A stretch of DNA of 45,666 bases from Nonomuraea helvata (GTDB taxonomy: Bacteria > Actinomycetota > Actinomycetes > Streptosporangiales > Streptosporangiaceae), in the NCBI RefSeq assembly GCF_039535785.1, contig NZ_BAAAXV010000007.1, positions 1-45,666 of the forward strand, in the 5' to 3' direction. Of the stretch, positions 39,981-45,666 are shown in pieces. Numbering within the stretch: position 1 is the first letter of the stretch; each line of letters starts with the position of its first letter. A model generated the notes under the pieces. It saw nothing but the letters and a program-made list of their open reading frames with translations, was not told where the DNA came from and did no database searches. The translations under genes and the position numbers were made by a program.

Positions 39981-42017
39981 CTACCGTGCCGGGGCGTAAC
40001 CGGCGGGCCTCGTGGTGAACGTGCCGCGGCCCTGCGTACGGCTACGCAGCCGGGTCGCGTACCCGAACACCTCGGCCAGCGGGATCACGGCGGTGATCAC
40101 CACCGTGCCGGCCCGCGCCGACGAGCCCGAGATCCGGCCGCGCCGGGCCGCCAGGTCACCCAGCACGCCGCCGGCCGCGTCGTCGGGCACGGTGACCGTG
40201 ACCTCCACCACCGGTTCGAGCAGCTCCATCGCGCAGGCCCGCAGCGCCTCGCGCAGCGCGAGCCGCCCCGCCGTGCGGAACGCCAGGTCCGACGAGTCCT
40301 TCGGATGGGTGGTCCCGTCGGTCAGCGTGACCCGCAGGCCGGTCACCGGGTGGCCGCCGAGCGGCCCGTCGGCCAGGGCGTCCCGGCAGCCGGCCTCGAC
40401 CGCCCGCACGTACTCGCGCGGCACCCGGCCTCCGACCACGGTCGAGCGGAACTCGAAGCCCTCACCGTCCACCTTCAGCGGCTCGACATCCAGCACGACG
40501 TGGGCGAACTGCCCCGCGCCGCCGTCCTGCTTGACGTGCCGGTACAGCAGCCCGGACACGCCACGCGTCACCGTCTCGCGCAGCGCCACCTGCGGGCGGC
40601 CCACGGCGACGTCCAGCCCGTGGTCGCGCCGGAGCTTCTCCGCCGCGACCTCCAGGTGCAGCTCGCCCATCCCGGACAGCAGCGTCTGCCCGGTCTCGGC
40701 GTCCGTACGGACCGCCAGCGACGGATCCTCCTCGGCCAGCCGCGCCAGCGCCGAGGCCAGCCGGTCGGCGTCCACGCTCCGGCGGGCCTCGATCGCCACG
40801 GACACCACCGGCTCCGTCGCGCTCGGCGGTTCGAGCACCAGCGGCGCCTCGGGCGCGCACAGGGTGCTCCCGGTGCGGGCCGACTTCAGCCCGACCACCG
40901 CTACGATGTCGCCGGCCACCGCCCGGTCCACCTCGGTGTGCCGGTCGGCCTGCACCCGCAGGATGCGGCTGACGCGCTCGGTGCGACCCGTGCCGCTGTC
41001 CAGCACCACGTCCCCCTTCCGCATCGTTCCCGAGTAGACCCGCAGATACGTCAGCCGCCCGGTGGCGGCCGAGCTCACCTTGAACGCCAGCGCGGCCAGC
41101 GGCGCCTGCGGGTCGGCGGCCCGCTCCGCGCCGTCCACGCCCCGCACCGCGGGCACGTCCAGCGGCGACGGCAGGTATGCCACCACGGCGTCGAGCAGCG
41201 GCTCGATCCCGCGGTTGCGGTACGCCGACCCGCACAGCACCACCAGGCCCGCACCGCTCGCGGTCAGGTCGCGCAGCGCGGCGGCCAGCGTCCGGTCGGA
41301 GATCGACGGCAGCGCGCAGAACTCCTCCAGCGCCTCCGCGTGCAGCTCCGCCACCGACTCCTCGAGCAGCCGGCGCCGCCGCCGCGCCTCCTCCAGCAGA
41401 TCCTCCGGCACCGGTACTTCCCGGCACGCGTCGCCCTCCCAGACGAGCGCGCGCATCCTGACCAGGTCGACGACGCCGGCGAACCGGTCCTCCTGCCCGA
41501 TCGGCAACTGCACCACCAGCGGGGCCCGGTGCAGCCGGCGGCGGATCGACTCGACCGCGGTGTCCAGGTCGGCGCCGGCCCGGTCCAGCTTGTTGACGAA
41601 CGCGACGCGCGGCACGCCGTACCGGTCGGCCCGGCGCCACACCGACTCGCTCTGCGGCTCGACGCCCGCGACGGCGTCGAACACCGCGATCGCGCCGTCG
41701 AGCACCCGCAGCGAGCGCTCCACCTCGTCGGAGAAGTCGACGTGGCCCGGGGTGTCGATCAGGTTGACGCGGTGCCCGTCCCAGACGCAGCTCACCGCGG
41801 CGGCGAAAATCGTGATGCCGCGATCGCGTTCCTGGGAGTCGAAGTCGGTGACGGTCGTGCCGTCGTGCACCTCGCCGCGCTTGTACGTGGCGCCGGCGAG
41901 GTACAGCATCCGCTCGGTGACAGTGGTCTTGCCGGCGTCGACGTGGGCGAGGATGCCGAGATTCCGTACGACGGCCAGCGAGTTGGCTTGTTCTTGTTTC
42001 GAGAGGTGAGCACGCAC
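39981..42017 (-). CDS. Elongation factor G paralogue (EF-G-like translational GTPase)
   Basis: A 678-residue translational GTPase. G motifs are AHVDAGKTT (P-loop), RGITIF (switch I), DTPGHVDF, NKLDRAG and CGSAYRNRG. Domain II (LTYLRVYSGTMRKGDVV), domain III (LLSGMGELHLEV), domain IV and domain V (ITAVIPLAEVFGYATRLRS) are complete. It is shorter than housekeeping EF-G (about 700) and is not beside rpsG or tuf, so it is a paralogue of the kind duplicated in Streptomyces. A role in ribosome rescue or protection from an inhibitor is possible. The GTG at 42017 is used, and a structured leader with a small ORF lies upstream. Confidence 0.92.
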   Translation of the reverse strand: MRAHLSKQEQANSLAVVRNLGILAHVDAGKTTVTERMLYLAGATYKRGEVHDGTTVTDFDSQERDRGITIFAAAVSCVWDGHRVNLIDTPGHVDFSDEVERSLRVLDGAIAVFDAVAGVEPQSESVWRRADRYGVPRVAFVNKLDRAGADLDTAVESIRRRLHRAPLVVQLPIGQEDRFAGVVDLVRMRALVWEGDACREVPVPEDLLEEARRRRRLLEESVAELHAEALEEFCALPSISDRTLAAALRDLTASGAGLVVLCGSAYRNRGIEPLLDAVVAYLPSPLDVPAVRGVDGAERAADPQAPLAALAFKVSSAATGRLTYLRVYSGTMRKGDVVLDSGTGRTERVSRILRVQADRHTEVDRAVAGDIVAVVGLKSARTGSTLCAPEAPLVLEPPSATEPVVSVAIEARRSVDADRLASALARLAEEDPSLAVRTDAETGQTLLSGMGELHLEVAAEKLRRDHGLDVAVGRPQVALRETVTRGVSGLLYRHVKQDGGAGQFAHVVLDVEPLKVDGEGFEFRSTVVGGRVPREYVRAVEAGCRDALADGPLGGHPVTGLRVTLTDGTTHPKDSSDLAFRTAGRLALREALRACAMELLEPVVEVTVTVPDDAAGGVLGDLAARRGRISGSSARAGTVVITAVIPLAEVFGYATRLRSRTQGRGTFTTRPAGYAPAR

Positions 42018-42102
42018 AGCCCATGACCCTTCGGTCCAGAAAAGAAAGGGGACAGCGCGATTTCCCGGACGAGACCGCCTCGATCGGCGGGACAGGTGCT
42101 CG
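42018..42102 (-). promoter_or_regulatory. Structured leader between the small ORF and the EF-G-like gene
   Basis: In minus orientation, GACGAG (directly after the ORF stop codon) can pair with CTCGTC, enclosing a CCGCC/GGCGG stem (42075-42090). Next comes a GGGA/TCCC hairpin followed by CTTTCTTTTC, before the GTG at 42017. Ribosome position at the stop codon would mask the first arm. This fits an attenuator but is inferred. Confidence 0.45.
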
Positions 42103-42210
42103 TCAGGGCGTCGTCCAGTGGCGGCCGCGCAGCCGGCACCGGGACGACGGAGACACCAGGATCACCTCGTAGCGCGACGGGGGGACGACGGCAGCGGTGC
42201 TGTGGCGCAC
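42103..42210 (-). CDS. 35-residue leader-type small ORF upstream of the EF-G paralogue
   Basis: A 36-codon frame from GTG (42210) to TGA (42103-42105). It starts RHSTAAVVPPSRYEVILVSP and ends in the basic, aromatic RLRGRHWTTP. A strong purine-rich ribosome site, GGGAGAGGAGAA, lies five bases before the GTG, better than that of the EF-G gene itself. The stop is 85 bases before the EF-G start. It is not a known family. It could be a leader peptide sensing translation stress, or a small protein in its own right. Expression evidence is required to choose. Confidence 0.6.
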   Translation of the reverse strand: MRHSTAAVVPPSRYEVILVSPSSRCRLRGRHWTTP

Positions 42211-42400
42211 GGCCGTTCTCCTCTCCCTCGTCGGTGATCAGTGGCGAGTGTAATGAGGGGTGTGGGGGCGAAGAAAGCGATTTGTTTCGGCCGCGGGCGA
42301 GGTTCACCACGCGGTCGCCTGACTGCCCCCGACGAGAGACACAGCCGTCATTTCGGCATGTCGACATAGGCGCGAGACGCTTTCATGGAAGGACGCGCCC

Positions 42401-43117
42401 ATGACGATCACTCTGGACACTGGGCGGTACACGGTCGGCATGGCCACCAGCGCCGCCGACGTGCAGGCCGCGCAGCGACTCCGCCACGAGGTCTTCGCCG
42501 GGGAGATGGGGGCGCGGCTCGACAGCCCGGTCTCCGGCCTCGACGTGGACCGGTTCGACGCCTACTGCGACCATCTCCTCGTACGCGACGGCAGCGAAGT
42601 CGTCGGCACGTACCGGCTGCTTCCGCCTGGGCGTGCCGACCGGCTCTACTCCGACGGCGAGTTCGACCTGACCAACCTCGCGCCACTCAGGAAGGGCCTG
42701 GTGGAGGCGGGCCGCACCTGCGTCCACCCCGACCACCGGGGCGGCGCGGTGGTCGCGCTGATGTGGGCGGGCATCGCCCGGTACATGCTCTCCGGCGGTC
42801 ACCAGTGGCTGGCGGGCTGCTGCTCGGTGCCGCTCGACGACGGTGGCACGCTGGCCACCGCCGTGGTGGAGCGGGTCCCGCTCGGGCCGGAGGAGCACCG
42901 GGTCACGCCGCACACGCCGTGGCACCCCCAGGGCACGGCCCCTTCCGACCGTTTCGTGCCACCCGCCCTCCTGCGCGGCTACCTGCGGCTGGGGTCGTGG
43001 GTGTGCGGGGCGCCCGCCCATGACCGGGACTTCGGCACCGCGGACTTCTTCGTGCTGCTCTCGATGGCCAACGTGAACATGCGCTACCTGCGGTACTTCC
43101 TCGGGGAGACGCTATGA
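42401..43117 (+). CDS. olsB: OlsB-type ornithine N-acyltransferase (GNAT-like)
   Basis: A 238-residue acyltransferase that adds a 3-hydroxy-acyl group to ornithine, giving lyso-ornithine lipid. The family features are YTVGMATSAADVQAAQRLRH and EVFAGEMG at the N-terminus, DAYCDHLLVRD, GTYRLLPP, and GLVEAGRTCVHPDHRGG. The end (LSMANVNMRYLRYFLGE) is typical. The substrate is taken from the ornithine-lipid model, in which OlsB acts before OlsA; Streptomyces are known to make these lipids. The ATG at 42401 has GGAAGGA upstream. The next gene starts within the stop (ATGA), so an OlsB-OlsA pair is formed. Divergent from the EF-G leader. Confidence 0.88.
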   Translation: MTITLDTGRYTVGMATSAADVQAAQRLRHEVFAGEMGARLDSPVSGLDVDRFDAYCDHLLVRDGSEVVGTYRLLPPGRADRLYSDGEFDLTNLAPLRKGLVEAGRTCVHPDHRGGAVVALMWAGIARYMLSGGHQWLAGCCSVPLDDGGTLATAVVERVPLGPEEHRVTPHTPWHPQGTAPSDRFVPPALLRGYLRLGSWVCGAPAHDRDFGTADFFVLLSMANVNMRYLRYFLGETL

Positions 43118-44217
43118 GCACTGTCGCGCCCGAGACGCCGCTCGCACCTCACGCGCCGACCTCGCCCACCCTGCATGCGCCGGCCCCAGCCACCCTGCAT
43201 GCGCCGGCCCCGGCTGAGGCGCCGGTCAGCCATAACGCACCGAACCCGGCCGAGGCGCCGGACCCGTGGCGTCCGCTCGGCCCCTGCACAACGGACACCT
43301 GCGTGGAGGCCGCGACCGCCGCCGCCGGACCCGTCCAGCTCGCGGCCCGGCTGGTCGCCGCATTCCTGGTGCTGCTCGCCGGGGTGCCGATGTCCCTGGT
43401 GGGGCGGATGCGGGCGACGTGGCGTACGGAGCTCACGATGGCCTGGGCACGACTGCTCCTCCGCGCGCTCGGCGTCCGCCTCGAGGCGACGACGTCGGGA
43501 AGCGGCACACCGCCGGACGCCGGCGCGGCCTCGGAGGCGGGCACGGTGTCGGATGCCGGTGCTGCTTCGTACGTCCGGGCGAGGCCGGGTGGCGGTTCGG
43601 GACCGGATGGCGGGGTGAGACCGGAAGTCGGTGCGGGACCGGAGACGGGCGTTCTGGTCGTGGCGAACCACGTGTCCTGGCTCGACCCACTCGTCCTCGC
43701 GGCCACGGTGCCCTCGCGCCCACTCGCCAAGCGGGAGATCGGCGAGTGGCCTTTCATCCGCACGCTGGCCGCCGGCGCGGGCGCGCTGTTCATCGACAGG
43801 GAGCGCCTGTCCGCGCTGCCGCCGGCCGTCGCCGCGGTCGCCGCCGCCCTCAGGGCGGGCGACACCGTGGTCGCCTTCCCCGAGGGCACCACCTGGTGCG
43901 GTCGCGGAATGGGCAGGTTCCGCCCGGCCGTCTTCCAGGCGGCCGTGGACGCGGGCGCTCCGGTCCGTCCGGCCGTACTCCGCTACCGCGAAGGGACGGC
44001 GACTTCGACCCGCGCCTGCTACGTCGGGGACGACTCGCTGCTCGCCTCCATCGTCCGGGTGGCCGCGACCCGGCGCCTGACTGTGGAGATCACGCTCTTC
44101 GCCGCCGTACGGCCTGCTGCGCCCACGAGCACACGGCCGGAGGCCCGCACGGCCCTGGCGCGGCTCACCGAGAGCCGGGTACGCGCCAACGTACTCGAAC
44201 CTGCACATCACGAGTAG
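43114..44217 (+). CDS. olsA: OlsA/PlsC-type acyltransferase with low-complexity insert
   Basis: A 367-residue lysophospholipid-type acyltransferase. Catalytic H(X)4D is in VANHVSWLDPLV, FIDRERL, AFPEGTTWCG and VRPAVLRY are the other PlsC motifs. A membrane helix precedes them (LAARLVAAFLVLLAGVPMSL). The first 50 residues are an Ala/Pro-rich repeat (TLHAPAPA), and about 55 residues of Gly/Ala/Ser/Pro-rich sequence separate the helical part from the HX4D motif. Classical OlsA/PlsC are about 250-270 residues, so both insertions are extra. With OlsB it would complete ornithine-lipid synthesis by acylating lyso-ornithine lipid. Confidence 0.82.
   Translation: MSTVAPETPLAPHAPTSPTLHAPAPATLHAPAPAEAPVSHNAPNPAEAPDPWRPLGPCTTDTCVEAATAAAGPVQLAARLVAAFLVLLAGVPMSLVGRMRATWRTELTMAWARLLLRALGVRLEATTSGSGTPPDAGAASEAGTVSDAGAASYVRARPGGGSGPDGGVRPEVGAGPETGVLVVANHVSWLDPLVLAATVPSRPLAKREIGEWPFIRTLAAGAGALFIDRERLSALPPAVAAVAAALRAGDTVVAFPEGTTWCGRGMGRFRPAVFQAAVDAGAPVRPAVLRYREGTATSTRACYVGDDSLLASIVRVAATRRLTVEITLFAAVRPAAPTSTRPEARTALARLTESRVRANVLEPAHHE
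43166..43211. repeat. Two direct 22-bp copies, 24-bp period, in olsA
   Basis: CCACCCTGCATGCGCCGGCC plus CC occurs at 43166-43187 and 43190-43211. It encodes TLHAPAPA twice at the N-terminus. Confidence 0.85.
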
Positions 44218-44315
44218 GCGGCAGAACGCGGCACGGCACCGTCGAAAAGGCTGCCTTCACCATGGACCGTCTGTGCGGATCAGGGTCGTGCAGACGAAAA
44301 GCGGAAATCACCCGC

Positions 44316-45011
44316 TCATCGGGGAAGATACGAAAGTGCGATCTCAATAGCGTCGTCCACCGAGCCGGCTTCCCTCCTTGCGTCCCGTGAGCTCGTGGAC
44401 TCGACTCGGAACCTCCCGCCGGCAAGCGGAACGATCCAGATCTCCCCCGCCCTCCTCTCCAGGTAGTCGAGTGCAAGGCGGATCGTCCCGTGGCTGACAT
44501 AAGGAAACAACATTCGCAGCCGATCCACCCGGTGAACCGCCTGCAATACGTCGGCCAGCTGCCGGAATTCGGCATCGCCGAGAAGGTGATCCCATTGGAC
44601 CGATACCGGATCACCGCTTTCATACGCCTCGGACAAACGACTGTAACTCATGAACGGGAATCGATCGGCCAACCCTCTCAGCGCCAACCCCTGCCGCCAG
44701 GCATCGGCCATCTGCACCACGGAGAGAAGATCTTCTGTACCGCCGCTCGCCCAGACGTGCGTGTTTCCTTGAATCGTCACCGAGAACCAGCGCCGCTCGG
44801 CGCCGAGCAGCACAGAGACGCGCCCCCAATTCGAGGGTATCTTTGCAGTGATGTATCGGCCGGCCCCGGGTTCGGCATCAACTCGCTCCAGATCAATACC
44901 GTTATCCCTGGCGAGTTGACGGATCGCGGAAGCAAGGCCGCCGAGCTGTATGAGATCCGGATAGAACTCGGCATCCAGATGTTCGGCAGAGAAATTCGGA
45001 CCGTCCGTCAT
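44316..45011 (-). CDS. DUF6193-like protein, candidate toxin immunity protein
   Basis: A 231-residue cytosolic protein. DLIQLGGLASAIRQLARDNG, then the WASGGTEDLLSVVQMADAWR segment, DRFPFMSYSRLSEAYESGDPV, VQWDHLL and LFPYVSHGTIRLALDYLERR, then GGRFRVEST, match the DUF6193 pattern seen in actinomycetes. The family has no proven function. It lies about 110 bases downstream of a Hint-type toxin C-terminus on the same strand, exactly where an immunity gene is expected, though a strong hairpin separates them. The ATG at 45011 is preferred, because the GTG at 45110 lies in the terminator. Its GC content is lower than most of the window. Confidence 0.7.
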   Translation of the reverse strand: MTDGPNFSAEHLDAEFYPDLIQLGGLASAIRQLARDNGIDLERVDAEPGAGRYITAKIPSNWGRVSVLLGAERRWFSVTIQGNTHVWASGGTEDLLSVVQMADAWRQGLALRGLADRFPFMSYSRLSEAYESGDPVSVQWDHLLGDAEFRQLADVLQAVHRVDRLRMLFPYVSHGTIRLALDYLERRAGEIWIVPLAGGRFRVESTSSRDARREAGSVDDAIEIALSYLPR

Positions 45012-45061
45012 TCGGGTCACACTCTCAGATTCGGGAGCCTCTCCCAGTGATTCTAGCGTAA

Positions 45062-45106
45062 AGCGCAGGTCCAGCTCCCCCGGAGGAAGGAGGCTGGACC
45101 TGCGCT
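45062..45106 (-). terminator. Hairpin terminator after the toxin gene
   Basis: AGCGCAGGTCCAGC (45062-45075) pairs perfectly with GCTGGACCTGCGCT (45093-45106), 17-base loop, 16 bases past the toxin stop. Confidence 0.78.
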
Positions 45107-45122
45107 CCACCAGGCCGGGAGA

Positions 45123-45666
45123 TCAGAAATAGAAGTCGGGCAGTCTTCCGAAGGAGCTCCAGTCCGGCTCGGGAATTTTTATGATGTCTCCAGCGTCATC
45201 GTAGAATTTCACCGAACTCCACGTGCGCCGTCCGTTCGCCACCGCTCTGGCGATCCAGCCCATCTCCTGCTCGGTCGCCCGAGGCGCCATGCCCTCGACC
45301 TTACCGAGTCCGCGCATCGCCATTTCGGTGAAGCTGCTACCGAAATTCTTCGTATTGACATGCAGGGTCTTGCCGCCGTCTGCGATCGCACGTTGCACCG
45401 GTGCCGTCCAGTCATCTGGCCCGAGATCCAGGAAATGGGTGAATCCTCTGTCCTCGGCGAATTCTCTTGTTCCCGCATCCTTGTATCCCAGAGCCACATC
45501 TCCGCAGTTGTGCACGAGAACAGGCGCGTCACCAGCGGCTACGTAGAAGGAGTGGAAGTCAGCGACCGTGAGGTCGTGCACGGTGGGGTGGCCCTGCTTC
45601 GTGCTGACTCCCAGTACATCGACCGTGGTGCCGCCCGGCGTCCGGAGGTGATCCGCCGGAGTCAGA
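45123..45666 (-). CDS. Polymorphic toxin C-terminal region (Hint end plus toxin domain), 5' partial
   Basis: The frame is open to the right edge, so only the last 180 residues of a large gene are seen. The sequence VDVLGVSTKQGHPTVHDLTV leads to ADFHSFYVAAGDAPVLVHNC, the end of a Hint (intein-like) domain whose VHNC is the usual autocleavage border. The following 127 or so residues (GYKDAGTREFAEDRGFTHFL, WSSVKFYDDAGDIIKIPEPD) form the toxin domain, whose family is not recognised. Such proteins are delivered by RHS or WXG-type secretion and kill competitors. Stop TGA/TCA at 45123. It is followed by a DUF6193-like gene that may encode immunity. GC is lower than the rest. Confidence 0.82.
   Translation of the reverse strand, partial: LTPADHLRTPGGTTVDVLGVSTKQGHPTVHDLTVADFHSFYVAAGDAPVLVHNCGDVALGYKDAGTREFAEDRGFTHFLDLGPDDWTAPVQRAIADGGKTLHVNTKNFGSSFTEMAMRGLGKVEGMAPRATEQEMGWIARAVANGRRTWSSVKFYDDAGDIIKIPEPDWSSFGRLPDFYF

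Noticed and set aside
45012..45110. Longer DUF6193-like protein from the GTG at 45110
   Set aside because: The start would lie in the perfect terminator hairpin of the toxin gene, and the extra residues do not resemble the family.

Overview
The window is very GC-rich (roughly 70% by eye) with strong G/C third-position bias, many GTG and TTG starts, LacI-controlled sugar operons, and DesK-type and group-2 sigma regulators. It is chromosomal DNA of a filamentous actinomycete. The mix of families fits Streptosporangiaceae such as Nonomuraea, but the genus is an inference. No rRNA, tRNA, CRISPR array, phage or integron was seen.

Layout. 1-6506: a 5'-truncated winged-helix protein, a TfoX-N-like protein, a group-2 sigma-70 factor, a methyltransferase, an alpha/beta hydrolase, an adenosine deaminase-like enzyme, a phosphotransferase and a small membrane protein. 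6535-12043: a LacI regulator divergent from a GH3-GH42 pair; the GH42 gene carries a one-base frameshift in a run of six C. 12094-14620: two secreted proteins (GH39-like barrel with PA14; barrel-like DPBB candidate). 14883-18332: an ABC exporter operon divergent from a two-component system, with three phased near-palindromes between them. 18350-19641: a solitary TnpB element inserted at the 3' end of a MaoC gene, which is coupled to an ACMSD-like amidohydrolase. 21078-24363: methyltransferase, P450, methyltransferase and a truncated SnoaL-like gene. 24434-26914: M14 carboxypeptidase and a small secreted protein. 27068-29414: an ArsR-type regulator divergent from an MFS exporter. 29496-31937: an FGGY kinase and a YihT/LacD-like class I aldolase. 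32059-32562: a GNAT gene behind a terminator-like leader. 32917-39751: a complete alpha-galactoside operon (GH36, two permeases, binding lipoprotein, LacI). 39981-42210: an EF-G paralogue behind a 35-codon leader ORF. 42401-44217: an OlsB-OlsA pair for ornithine lipids. 44316-45666: a DUF6193-like gene downstream of the C-terminal part of a Hint-type polymorphic toxin that runs off the right edge; this end has visibly lower GC.

How the parts work together. Two carbohydrate modules can be read as regulated units. The LacI-GH3-GH42 module is intracellular and lacks its own transporter. The GH36 module carries its importer and regulator. Both have operator-like palindromes at the expected places. 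Several loci suggest control by RNA structure: the EF-G leader ORF, the GNAT leader hairpin and the TnpB right end. The best candidates for undescribed biology are the EF-G leader ORF, the TnpB insertion that supplies the stop codon of its neighbour, the toxin/DUF6193 pair, the YihT-like aldolase with an FGGY kinase, and the phased sites between the exporter and the two-component system.
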